64,000 bases of DNA, from positions 9,910,932-9,974,931 of the forward strand of contig NC_092679.1 of assembly GCF_964355755.1 (NCBI RefSeq), in the 5' to 3' direction. Position 1 is the stretch's first letter. Each line of letters opens with the position of its first letter. Below the pieces are notes generated by a model, which was not told the origin of the DNA, ran no database searches, and saw only the letters and a list, made by a program, of their open reading frames with translations. A program made the position numbers and the translations under genes. Positions 27,101-38,955 of the stretch are shown here, piece after piece. Origin of the DNA: Antedon mediterranea (Eukaryota; Echinodermata; Crinoidea; Comatulida; Antedonidae).

Positions 27101-30100
27101 TCAGCGAGAGAGAGATAGATCAGCGAGAGAGAGAGATAGATCAGCGAGAGAGAGAAAGATCAGCGAGAGAGAGATAGGTCAGCGACAGAGAGATAGATCA
27201 GTGACAGAGAGATAGATCAATCAGCGAGAGAGAGATAGATCAGCGAGAGAGAGAGAGAGAGATAGATCAGCGAGAGAGAAAGAGAGAGAGATAGATCAGC
27301 GAAAGAAAGAGAGATAGATCAGCGAGAGAGAGATAGATCAGCGAGAGAGAGATAGATCAGCGAGAGGGAGAAATAGATCAGCGAGAGAGAGAAAGATCAG
27401 CGAGAGAGAGAGATAGATCAGCGAGAGAGAGATAGATAGATCAGCGAGAGAGAGAGAGATAGATCAGCAAGAGAGAGAAAGATCAGCGAGAGAGAGATAG
27501 GTCAGCGACAGAGAGATAGATCAGTGACAGAGAGATAGATCAGCGAGAGAGATATAGATCAGCGAGAGAGAGATAGAACAGCGAGAGAGAGATAGATCAG
27601 CGAGAGAGAGAAAGATCAGCGAGAGAGAGATAGATCAGTGAGAGAGAGATAGATCAGCGAGAGAGAGATAGATTAGCGAGAGAGAGATAGATCAGCGAGA
27701 GAGAGAGAGATAGATCAGAGAGAGAGAGAGAGATAGATCAGCGAGAGAGAGATAGATCAGCGAGAGAGTGATAGATTAGCAAGAGAGAGAGATAGATCAG
27801 CGAGAGAGATAGATCAGCGAGAGAGAGAGAGATCAGCGAGAGAGATAGATCAGCGAGAGAGAGATAGATCAGCGAGAGAGAGATAGATCAGCGAGAAAGA
27901 GATAGATAGATCAGCGAGAGAGAGATAGATCTGCGAGAGAGATATAGATCAGCGATAGAGAGATAGATCAGCGAGAGATAGATAGATCAGCGAGAGAGAG
28001 ATAGATCAGCAAGAGGGAGAGATAGATCAGCAAGAGAGAGATAGATCAGCGAGAGAGAGATAGATCAGCGAGAGCGAGATAGATTAGCGAGAGAGAGATA
28101 GATCAGCGAGAGAGAGATATATCAGCGAGAAAGAGAGAGATAGATCAGCGAGAAAGAGATAGATCAGCGAGAGAGATAGATAGATCAGCGAGAGAGAGAT
28201 AGATTAGCGAGAGAGAGAGAGATAGATCAGCGAGAGAGAGATAGATCAGCGAGAGAAAGAGAGATAGATCAGCGAGAGGGAGAGATATATCAGCGAGAGA
28301 GATATAGATCAGCGAGAGAGAGATAGATCAGCGAGAGAGAGATAGATCAGCGAGAGAGAGATAGATCAGCGAGAGAGAGAGATAGATCAGCGAGAGAGAG
28401 AGATAGATCAGCGAGAGAGAGAAAGATCAGCGAGAGAGAGATAGATCAGCGACAGAGAGATAGATCAGCGAGAGAGAGATAGATCAGCGAGAGAGAGAGA
28501 GGTCAGCGAGAGAGAGAGATAGATCAGCGAGAGACAGATAGATCAGCGAGAGACAGATAGATAGATCAGCGAGAGAGAGATAGATAGATCAGCGAGAGAG
28601 AGATAGATCAGCGAAAGAGAGATAGATAGATCAGCGAGAGAGAGATAGATCAGCGAGAGAGATAGATTAGCGAGAGAGAGATAGATAGATGAGCGAGAGA
28701 GAGATAGATCAGCGAGAGAGAGATAGATCAGCGAGAGAGAGATAGATCAGCGAGAGAGAGAGAGAGATAGATAGATCAGCGAGAGAGAGATAGATAGATC
28801 AGCGAGAGAGAGAGATAGATAGATCAGCGAGAGAGAGATAGATAGATCAGCGAGAGAGAGATAGATGAGCGAGAGAGAGATAGATCAGCGAGAGAGAGAT
28901 AGATCAGCGAGAGAGAAAGAGAGAGAGAGATAGATCAGCGAAAGAAAGAGAGATAGATCAGCGAGAGAGAGATAGATCAGCGAGAGAGAGATAGATCAGC
29001 GAGAGGGAGAGATAGATCAGCGAGAGAGAGATAGATCAGCGAGAGAGAGATAGATCAGCGAGAGAGATAGATCAGCGAGAGAGAGATAGATAGATCAGCG
29101 AGAGAGAGAGATAGATCAGCGAGAGAAAGAAAGATCAGTGAGAGAGAGATAGGTCAGCGACAGAGAGATAGATCAGCGAGAGAGAGATATATCAGCGAGA
29201 GAGATATAGATCAGCGAGAGAGAGATAGATCAGCGAGAGAGAGATAGATCAGCGAGAGAGAGAAAGACCAGCGAGAGAGAGATAGATCAGTGAGAGAGAG
29301 ATAGATCAGCGAGAGAGAGATAGATTAGCGAGAGAGAGATAGATCAGCGAGAGAGAGAGAGATAGATCAGAGAGAGAGATAGATCAGCGACAGAGAGATA
29401 GATCAGCGAGAGAGTGATAGATTAGCAAGAGAGAGAGATAGATCAGCGAGAGAGAGAGAGATCAGCGAGAGAGAGATAGATCAGCGAGAGAGAGATAGAT
29501 CAGCGAGAGAGAGATAGATCAGCGAGAGAGAGATAGATAGATCAGCGAGAGAGAGATAGATCAGCGAGAGAGATATAGATCAGCGAGAGAGAGATAGATC
29601 AGCGAGAGATAGATAGATCAGCGAGAGAGAGATAGATCAGCAAGAGGGAGAGATAGATCAGCAAGAGAGAGATAGATCAGCGAGAGAGAGAGATAGATCA
29701 GCGAGAGCGAGATAGATTAGCGAGAGAGAGATAGATCAGCGAGAGAGAGATAGATCAGCGAGAAAGAGAGAGATAGATCAGCGAGAAAGAGATAGATCAG
29801 CGAGAGAGATAGATAGATCAGCGAGAGAGAGATAGATCAGCGAGAGAGAGAGAGATAGATCAGCGAGAGAGAGAGATAGATCAGCGAGAGAGAGATAGAT
29901 CAGCGAGAGAGAGATAGATCAGCGAGAGGGAGAGATAGATCAGCGAGAGAGATATAGATCAGCGAGAGAGAGATAGATCAGCGAGAGAGAGATAGATCAG
30001 CGAGAGAGAGATAGATCAGCGAGAGAGAGAGATAGTTCAGCGAGAGAGAGAAAGATCAGCGAGAGAGAGATAGATCAGCGACAGAGAGATAGATCAGCGA

Positions 30101-33100
30101 GAGAGAGATAGATCAGCGAGAGAGAGAGAGGTCAGCGAGAGAGAGAGATAGATCAGCGAGAGAGAGATAGATCAGCGAGAGAGAGATAGATAGATCAGCG
30201 AGAGAGAGATAGATAGATAAGCGAGAGAGAGATAGATCAGCGAAAGAGAGATAGATAGATCAGCGAGAGAGAGATAGATCAGCGAGAGAGATAGATTAGC
30301 GAGAGAGAGATAGATAGATGAACGAGAGAGAGATAGATCAGCGAGAGAGAGATAGATCATCGAGAGAGAGATAGATCAGCGAGAGAGAGATAGATAGATC
30401 AGCGAGAGAGATATAGATAGATCAGCGAGAGAGAGATAGATAGATCAACGAGAGAGAGATAGATAGATCAGCGAGAGAGAGATAGATGAGCGAGAGAGAG
30501 ATAGATCAGCGAGAGAGAGATAGATCAGCGAGAGAGAGAGAGAGAGATAGATAAGCGAGAGAGAGATAGATCAGCGAGAGAGAGATAGATCAGCAAGAGA
30601 GAGATAGATCAGCGAGAGGGAGAGATAGATCAGCGAGAGAGAGATAGATCAGCGAGAGAGAGATAGATCAGCGAGAGAGATAGATCAGCGAGAGAGAGAT
30701 AGATCAGCGAGAGAGAGAGATGGATCAGCGAGAGAGAGAGAGATAGATCAGCGAGATAGAGAAAGATCTGCGAGAGAGAGATAGATCAGCGAGAGAGAGA
30801 TAGATCAGCGAGAGAGAGAGATAGATAAGCGAGATAGAGAAAGATCAGCGAGAGAGAGATAGATCAGCGACAGAGATATAGATCAGCGAGAGAGATATAG
30901 ATCAGCGAGAGAGATATTGATCAGCGAGAGAAAGATAGGTCAGCGAGAGATAGATAAATCAGCGAGAGAGAGATAGATCAGAGAGAGAGAGAGATAGATC
31001 AGCGAGAAAGAGATAGATAAGCGAGAGAGATAGATAGATCAGCGAGAGATAGATAGATCAGCGAGAGAGAGAGAGAGATAGATCAGCGAGAGAGAGAGAG
31101 ATAGATCAGCGAGAGAGAGATAGATCAGCGAGAGGGAGAGATAGATCAGCGAGAGAGATATAGATCAGCGAGAGAGAGATAGATCAGCGAGAGAGAGATA
31201 GATCAGCGAGAGAGAGATAGATCAGCGAGAGAGAGAGATAGATCAGCGAGAGAGAGAGATAGATCAGCGAGAGAGAGAAAGATCAGCGAGAGAGAGATAG
31301 ATCAGCGACAGAGAGATAGATCAGCCAGAGAGAGATAGATCAGCCAGAGAGAGAGAGATCAGCGAGAGAGAGAGATAGATCAGCGAGAGAGAGATAGATC
31401 AGCGAGAGAGAGATAGATAGATCAGCGAGAGAGAGATAGATAGATCAGCGAGAGAGAGATAGATAGATCAGCGAGAGAGAGATAGATAGATCAGCGAGAG
31501 AGAGATAGATGAGCGAGAGAGAGATAGATCAGCGAGAGAGAGATAGATCAGCGAGAGAGAGAGATAGATAAGCGAGAGAGAGAGAGAGATAGATCAGCGA
31601 GAGACAGATAGATCAGCGAGAGGGAGAGATAGATCAGCGAGAGAGAGATAGATCAGCGAGAGAGAGAGAGATAGATCAGCGAGAGAGATAGATTAGCCAG
31701 AGAGAGATAGATAGATGAGCGAGAGAGAGATAGATCAGCGAGAGAGAGATAGATCAGCGAGAGAGAGATAGATAGATCAGCGAGAGAGAGATAGATCAGC
31801 GAGAGAGAGATAGATCAGCGAGAGAGATAGATCAGCGAGAGAGAGAGAGATAGATCAGCGAGAGAGAGAGAGAGATGGATCAGCGAGAGAGAGAAAGATT
31901 AGCGAGAGAGAGATAGGTCAGCGACAGAGAGATAGATCAGCGAGAGAGAGATAGATCAGCGAGAGAGATATAGATCAGCGAGAGAGAGAGATAGATCAGC
32001 GAGAGAGAGAGTTAGATCAGCGAGAGAGAGAAAGATCAGCGAGAGAGAGATAGATCAGTGAGAGAGAGATAGATAAGCGAGAGAAAGATAGATTAGCGGG
32101 GGAGAGATAGATCACCGAGAGAGAGAGAGATAGATCAGAAATAGAGAGATAGATCAGCGAGAAAGAGATAGATCAGCGAGAGAGAGATAGATTAGCAAGA
32201 GAGAGATAGATCAGCGAGAGAGAGGTAGATCAGCGAGAGAGAGAGAAATCAGCCAGAGAGAGATAGATCAGCGAGAGAGATAGATCAGCGAGAGAGAGAT
32301 AGATCAGCGAGAGAGAGATAGATAGATCAGCGAGAGAGAGATAGGTCAGCGAGAGAGAGATAGATCAGCGAGAGAGATAGATAGATCAGCGAGAGAGAGA
32401 TAGATCAGCGAGAGAGAGAGAGAGATAGATCAGCGAGAGAGAGATAGATCAGCGAGAGAGAGATAGATCAGCGAGAGAGAGATAGATCAGCGAGAGGGAG
32501 AGATAGATCAGCGAGAGAGAGATAGATCAGCGAGAGAGATAGACCAGCGAGAGAGAGATAGATCAGCGAGAGAGATAGATCAGCGAGAGAGAGAGATAGA
32601 TCAGCGAGAGAGAGAGAGATAGATCAGCGAGAGAATGAAAGATCAGCGAGAGAGAGATAGGTCAGCGACAGAGAGATAGATCAGTGAGAGAGAGATAGAT
32701 CAGCGAGAGAGATATAGATCAGCGAGAGAGAGATAGATCAGCGAGAGAGAGATAGATCAGCGAGAGAGAGAAAGATCAGCGAGAGAGAGAGAGATAGATC
32801 AGTGAGAGAGAGATAGATCAGTGAGAGAGAGATAGATTAGCGAGAGAGATAGATCAGTGAGAGAGAGAGAGAGAGAGATAGATCAGAGAGAAAGAGATAG
32901 ATCAGCGAGAGAGAGATAGATCAGCGAGAGAGAGATAGATTAGCAAGAGAGAGATAGATCAGCGAGAGAGAGATAGATCAGCGAGAGAGAGAGAGATCAG
33001 CGAGAGAGAGATAGATCAGCGAGAGATAGATAGATCTGCGAGAGAGAGATATATCAGCGAGAGAGAGATAGATAGATCAGCGAGAGAAAGATAGATCAGC

Positions 33101-34080
33101 GAGAGAGATATAGATCAGCGAGAGAGAGATAGATCAGCGAGAGATAGATAGATCAGCAAGAGATAGAGAGAGATAGATCAGCAAGAGAGAGATAGATCAG
33201 CGAGAGAGAGAGATAGATCAGCGAGAGCAAGATAGATTAGCGAGAAAGAGATAGATCAGCGAGAAAGAGATAGATCAGCGAGAGAGAGAGATAGATCAGC
33301 GAGAAAGAGATAGATCAGCGAGAGAGATAGATAGATCAGCGAGAGAGAGATAGATCAGCGAGAGAGAGATAGATCAGCGAGAGAGAGATAGAACAGCGAG
33401 AGAGATAGATCAGCGAGAGAGAGATAGATCAGCGAGAGAGAGAGATAGATCAGCGAGAGAGAAAAAGATCAGCGAGAGAGAGATAGGTCAGCGACAGAGA
33501 GATAGATCAGCGAGAGAGAGATAGATCAGCGAGAGAGATATAGATCAGCGAGAGAGAGAGATAGATCAGTGAGAGAGAGATAGATCAGCGAGAGAGAGAA
33601 AGATCAGTGAGAGTGAGATAGATCAGTGAGAGAGATATAGATCAGCGAGAGAGAGATAGATTAGCGATAGAGAGATAGATCAGCGAGAGAGAGAGAGATA
33701 GATCAGAGAGAAGAGAGATAGATCAGCGAGAGAGAGATAGATCAGCGAGAGAGAGATAGATTAGCAAGAGAGAGATAGATCAGCGAGAGAGAGATAGATC
33801 AGCGAGAGAGAGATAGATCAGCGAGAGAGAGATAGATCAGCGAGAGAGAGATAGATCAGCGAGAGAGAGATAGATCAGCGAGAGAGAGATAGATCAGCGA
33901 GAGAGAGATAGATCAGCGAGATAGAGAAAGATCAGCGAGAGAGAGATAGATCAGTGACAGAGAGATAGATCAGCGAGAGAGAGATAGATCAGCGAGAGAG
34001 ATATAGATCAGCGAGAGAGATATAGATCAGCGAGAGATAGATAGATCAGCGAGAGAGATAGAGATAGATCAGCAAGAGAG
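5527..34080 (+). repeat. Satellite block A, ~19-bp monomer GATAGATCAGCGAGAGAGA
   Basis: About 28.5 kb of tandem repeats of the 19-bp unit. Length variants of 17, 21 and 23 bp arise from changes in the number of GATA and GA steps. Common point variants include ATTAGC, GATGAGC, GTCAGCGACAG and CAGCAAG. The plus strand is nearly all purine except for TC and C in the constant TCAGC. Almost every monomer contains GATC. There is no gene: translated frames are low-complexity shadows. Longer units of about 1.1-1.25 kb and 4.2 kb are superimposed. The array starts inside a tRNA-like unit and stops where a transposon is inserted at 34081. Confidence 0.97.
15418..23900 (+). repeat. Higher-order tandem duplication of ~4.23 kb within satellite block A
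   Basis: Rare variant monomers recur at a fixed offset of about 4,228 bp: GATGAGCG at 15418 and 19645, GCTAAAGAG at 15779 and 20007, GACGTC at 17365 and 21593, GATCTGCG near 18024 and 22253, and AGAACAGCG at 18275 and 22503. A segment of ~4.23 kb was therefore duplicated recently. A partial, more diverged third copy continues beyond 23.7 kb (GATCTGCG again near 25151). The outer limits are approximate. Confidence 0.75.
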
Positions 34081-34107
34081 CACATTCATTTAGACTAGAC
34101 AAAAAGT
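34081..34107 (+). promoter_or_regulatory. RSS-like terminus, short spacer (11 bp)
   Basis: CACATTC at 34081-34087, an 11-bp spacer, then ACAAAAAGT at 34099-34107. The following GTGAGCCCTCTA is shared with the 3' end of the RAG1-like transposon. The likely role is transposase recognition; this is inferred from position and conservation. Confidence 0.65.
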
Positions 34108-36193
34108 AGTGAGCCCTCTAGCGGTCATTTGTGATTTCTGAGATTCATCGAAGCGCGACAACATCACCCGGAAATGATGTGAATTTAAAATTTTAATAGG
34201 GTTAAACTCTTTTAACCAATTGAAAGCCTTAAAATTATAGTTCCTTATGAATAATTCATGAGAATAATTAAAGCAAGGGTTGAAGAAGCATGTGACTTGG
34301 TTTTTGGAATAGGATAGCAGTTATGATCGTGTCAGGTAATCATTGAATTTGCTCTTCTTTTTGTTAGATTTTTTACGGTTTTTATCAATAATAATATTTT
34401 ACATTTTTACGAGACCATAAAAAAATTCCTCAATTTTTGAGTAAACGAGTGACTAAATAAAAAGTTACTATGTAATGTAAAGATTCGTTTGACAAAAAAT
34501 GGGCATGTTGATATTTTCAGATATTTTTTAAATGGCGATTGAAATAGGTAAACAAATCACATGTATAACGGTGGTTTGTGCGAAGCTGGGCCTAGCCTTT
34601 ATGGTCCAACGCGTACTGCGTGTTAATCAATGCGTATAGATACACACGTAGTCGTTTAGGCCATTTTTTTACATGTTTATTTATTAATATTAGGCCCCAT
34701 TCTCATTTATTTTAATTAATGTACTGAATGTACCACACTTTACAACTCTATTTAAATTAGATTTTGTACTTGTATTAAATTCAAACGTTTTATGGGATTT
34801 AAAACATTAAGCTAGGCCTTGTAGTAGGCCTATGACCACATGTTAGGTTTTTCAGCCTAATTTATCATGCAGTATACCTCTAGCCCATCTTTCAAATACA
34901 TATTTAAATTAACATACTTTTTATATTTCTATATTTTTTATAGGATCTGACTCCAGAAAACATTTGCATCACTTGAAAGCGGCTATTTATGGACAGCATG
35001 TTGACATTCAAAAAAATTTGACCAGCTCTTATTAATTAAATGTCTTTTAAATTAAAGGTGTTCATTATAATGAAATGTACGGTGACAGAAATTTAAATCA
35101 TTCTCATAATTGAGGTTTCTCATAGATTTAATATTGAAGGTAAATAAATAAAGCTGTTTGTTATTCTTGCCTTTAGAAATAAACATGTTGTTAGTACTAT
35201 ATTATTAGGCCTAGGCCATTATACAAATTAAAACTAAAAAATACAGTAATCATATTTAAGGCCTACACAGCAGTACCTTACTTGATTTGATTTCTTTCAA
35301 ATATTTAATTGATGAAATAAATGAGTTTGACTTTTCAATTAGTTGCCATTTTATTAGTTTCTGTGTGTTTTTTATTTATATTCTTAAATTAATTGTATAC
35401 AACAACTTTAAAGTATTGCGAAGAAGTGATCAAATTATAGTAGGCCTATTTGTATGTTATTGTCGCTTAAAATTATGCAGTTAAAGTATTTGATTTTAGG
35501 GTGACAGAAACGGTTAGGCAAGAAAAGAAATAAATGTGGTTATTTTGTTATGCGGTAAAAACAATTAAACATAATTTACCCCTAATGCATGTAAATGTAG
35601 AAAACATTGCTTATGTTAGCGCGACCGAAACTCGCTACTGGGAATAGAGCCTGCAAAAGCGACGCGTACACACCTACTCGGGCACCGGCGGAGCCCGATC
35701 GATAGTAAATATACCCGATTTCCAATGGTCATAAAATTCTTTTAAAAAATATCAACATTTTGATTTTTTGAAGATTAAAAGTAAAGATATTGAAATTTAA
35801 CAAACTATTTACAAATATGTATTTAAAAATTCGGAAACAATTTTAGCGTGATATTAAAACAAACTTTTTAGAGTTCCGCGATTTCCTACGCAGGATGTTT
35901 GTTTTCATTGTTAATGGGCAAATGTTACCTAAACTAGAATCGTTATAAATCTTTTAAATTTGTATTATAATTAATTTCTTTAGTATTCTTAGTAACATCG
36001 AATGTCTCTAATTAACTAGCAGTTATTTATATTAACTGTTGTTTAATAATAAGCGTGTATGAAGTGAAAATCTATAGTAATAATGTTCTTAGTCAGTTCG
36101 TCTCGCTCGCGTGAAGTCTTCGGGTTTCTCAATACAATTCTCAGCGGTAAGATAGGCTCGCGCTAATGTTTAAATCAAAAGCGCTCTCAAAAC

Positions 36194-36230
36194 ACTTTTT
36201 GTCCAAAATTCGCAATATGACGTGAGTGTG
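36194..36230 (-). promoter_or_regulatory. RSS-like terminus, long spacer (21 bp)
   Basis: Read on the minus strand: CACACTC (36230-36224), a 21-bp spacer, then ACAAAAAGT (36202-36194). The spacer length equals that of the 5' end of the coding transposon, although the spacer sequence differs. Confidence 0.65.
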
Positions 36231-36880
36231 AGAGAGATAGATCAGCGAGAGAGAGAGATAGATCAGCGAGAGCGAGATAGATTAGCGAGAGAGAGATAGA
36301 TCAGCGAGAGAGAGATAGATCAGCGAGAGAGAGAGATAGATCAGCGAGAAAGAGATAGATCAGCGAGAGAGATAGATCAGCGAGAGAGAGATAGATCAGC
36401 GAGAGAGAGAGAGAGAGATAGATCAGCGAGAGAGAGAGATAGATCAGCGAGAAAGAGATAGATCAGCGAGAGAGAGATAGATCAGCGAGAGGGAGAGATA
36501 GATCAGCGAGAGAGATATAGATCAGCGCGAGAGAGATAGATCAGCGAGAGAGAGAGATAGATCAGCGAGAGAGAGAAAGATCAGCGAGAGAGAGATAGAT
36601 CAGCGACAGAGAGATAGATCAGCCAGAGAGAGATAGATCAGCCAGAGAGAGAGAGATCAGCGAGAGAGAGAGAGATAGATCAGCGAGAGAGAGAGATAGA
36701 TCAGCGAGAGAAAGAGAGATAGATCAGCGAGAGAGAGATAGATCAGCGAGAGAGAGATAAATCAGCGAGAGAGAGAGATAGATCAGCGAGAGAGAGATAG
36801 ATCAGCGAGAGAGAGATAGATCAGCGAGAGAGATATAGATCAGCGAGAGAGAGATAGATCAGTGAGAGAGAGATAGATCG
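36231..36880 (+). repeat. Satellite block B
   Basis: About 650 bp of the same 19-bp satellite in the same orientation as block A. It carries block A's variant monomers (GCCAGAG, GACAGAG, TGAGAGAG). It continues the array interrupted by the insertion at 34081-36230 and ends at GATAGATCG, where LINE sequence begins. Confidence 0.95.
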
Positions 36881-37304
36881 AAGAAATTTGGTTAATGCAA
36901 TCTAGGAACAATGAAGCGCAACCAGTACGCTACTTGAAAGATATCTCTTAATTGTTGTTATTATTTGACAATAATTTGGACTTTTATTTGGTGTTGAACT
37001 CATAGTGATAAACAAAGAACTCATATAAAAGGAAAGTACACTTTTTATTACAGAACCTATTGCTAGATCCAAGTGATTTAGACCTTCAACGCCTAGGCCC
37101 ACGGATAGGAAAAAAAAGTTGTACCATACGATCTATACAGGGTTAGTTTGGCCCTTTTCATTGCTGGGACCTGAAACGATCGTACCGCGTCTTTTCTGCC
37201 TTCTAATCGGCCAATCAGTGCGAGGCGTCGTTGTGCTAGGCAACAGTACTTTCTATTGTCTTCTTTTGTTCATTGAAATCGTACAAATACCACTGCATAG
37301 CGAG
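36881..37304 (+). promoter_or_regulatory. 5' leader and probable internal promoter region of the LINE
   Basis: Non-coding sequence between the satellite and the first ATG of ORF1. It is less AT-rich around 37170-37250, where CCAATCAG and an imperfect X-box-like palindrome (GTTGTGCTAGGCAAC) occur. LINE promoters lie in this position, but nothing here proves promoter activity. Confidence 0.35.
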
Positions 37305-38934
37305 ATGGCTAATGCAACAATGCAACACATAGAAATGGCTGAAAAACTAATTAAATCTAAGAAAACTAAAAAGAAAAAGGTTTATGCTGTTGCTGTCGGG
37401 AAACAACCAGGTATATATTTATCCTGGCTGGAATGCAAAGCAAACACACATTTTTTAGTGTTGAAAAAGCCGAAAAATATCTCAGCGAAAATGGGGTGTG
37501 CAATGACTTAGAATGTACTGATGCAACTAAAGTCATTGATGCTGAAGAGGAACTACCTTTAGTAAATACAGCTATTGAAAGTAACAAAATAGATACTGAA
37601 TGTAATGATACATATTACATGACCTGGTAACCACTTATGTAAATGACCTCCAAAACCTCCATTCCGCTTGCACTCAATCACATTTTGATCACTCATTAGC
37701 TTCTCCAAATCTATCTGATTTGCTAAAAGAAAACTTCGAACTTAAAATTAAAATGTCTGAAAATGAGAATAGAGTCCTGAAAGATAAATTACTAGGTAAA
37801 AACAATGATTGTGCTATTTTGTTTGAAGCTCTAAAAGATATTCGACGTGAGCTTAAAGAATTTAAAAAAGAGGTTAAATCCCTACAAGAAAATAGAAAAT
37901 TCAAACAGAATGTAAATATTAAATTCGAAGCTCTTAAGTCCGATGTAACACATTTGCAGCATACTTTACAACTGTTGCAGCAAAAAGATAAGGAAGTGAC
38001 AAAACTACACGATCTACTTATCTCAGTTCATAAAGATGCTGCTAAAGCCAAAGATGAAGCATACGATGCGAAAATAACCCAAGTTGCTATTGACACATCT
38101 GACTTTATTACTGTGAAGGGGCATAGTGTTACTCAACATAAAACCTGTCCCCAACTTGGTCTGCACGATAGATGTTCCTCTCCTCAAGAACAGTCTATAC
38201 ATCTGACCTCATTGGACCTCCCGAAACAAAATCGGTCTAATGTAGAACCAAATTGTGACAGCAAAGTTATCGATGATTCTCGGACTTATTCTGAGCAGCT
38301 AATTGACACTCTATATAACGCATTGGATACGACTAGCCCTACTAAAGATGTAACGAAGAGTACTGGAAAAGTTGATTCTTATCAACTACAGCTTCATAAA
38401 TACCGTAATAAACATAAAGCACTAAGCGACACACAACAAATTGCTGATAAAACTGCTAGTACTCAAGATTACACAATTCCAGCTGACGTTCTGATTATTG
38501 GCGATTCAATGATTAAACATCTTCGTCCCAAACGATTAAATAATTCTACTGAAAAAAAAGTGATATGCCACACTATGCGTGGTGCAAAAATAGAAGACCT
38601 CGCGCATTGTGCCAAGCGTCTTGCAGTAAAACATGGTGTTGAAAGAGTGATTGTTCATGTGGGAACTAACAATAGAAATGACAGTTCAGACACTTTGACC
38701 TCAAAAACGACATCTCTGTGTGAAACCTTGAAGCCAATAAAGTGCACAGTTTCCTCCATCATACACCGACGCAATTCAACCAGACAGTCTCGAAATGCGA
38801 TGATGTAGAGAGAGCAAATCACCATATGAAACTCATATGCAAAGAGAATGGCTGGGGATTTACTAATAATACAAATATTCCATTCATGAAACTATCTTCT
38901 GATGGAGTTCATCTTAGCGAAGAACATTATTGAT
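37305..38934 (+). pseudogene. LINE ORF1: RNase H1 N-terminal-like, coiled-coil and SGNH-hydrolase-like protein, frameshifted
   Basis: The ATG at 37305 opens a lysine-rich start, followed by VYAVAVGKQPGIYLSWLECK. This matches the hybrid-binding N-terminal domain of RNase H1. Its continuation FFSVEKAEKYLSENG is in the next frame (from about 37433). After another frame change near 37620, a charged coiled coil runs from about 37720 to 38060. ADVLIIGDSMIKHL (about 38482) and VIVHVGTNN (about 38650) are SGNH/GDSL esterase blocks; the final DGVHLSEEHY block lies in another frame (to 38934). At least three frame changes make it a pseudogene. ORF1 proteins of CR1/L2-type LINEs often carry an esterase-like domain. 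Confidence 0.75.
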
Positions 38935-38955
38935 CACATAAGTAGTGAATCGGCG

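Larger units (their letters stand above)
34081..36230 (-). mobile_element. Non-autonomous relative of the RAG1-like transposon
   Basis: A 2,150-bp AT-rich block sits cleanly inside the satellite. Its ends read inward as CACATTC-(11 bp)-ACAAAAAGT and, on the other strand, CACACTC-(21 bp)-ACAAAAAGT. The left end then reads GTGAGCCCTCTA, as does the right end of the transposon at 46336-52070. The right end shares GTGTTT...GCGCTTTTGATT with that transposon's left end. The element is therefore in the opposite orientation. I see no coding remnant; the longest frames (about 65 residues) are AT-rich noise. The flanks on both sides are AGAGAG, so a target duplication fits but cannot be proved in a GA repeat. 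It is probably mobilised in trans by a RAG1-like transposase. Confidence 0.75.

Noticed and set aside
30172-30360. Serine/leucine-rich frame in the satellite
   Set aside because: Low-complexity translation of the 19-bp repeat; monomer length is not a multiple of three and no start or context supports a gene.
5527-34080. CRISPR-like array
   Set aside because: The repeats are head-to-tail variants of one short unit with no unique spacers, in a eukaryotic context.
35287-35484. Frame of 65 residues in the non-autonomous element
   Set aside because: Phenylalanine/isoleucine-rich translation of AT-rich DNA, unlike any transposase segment.
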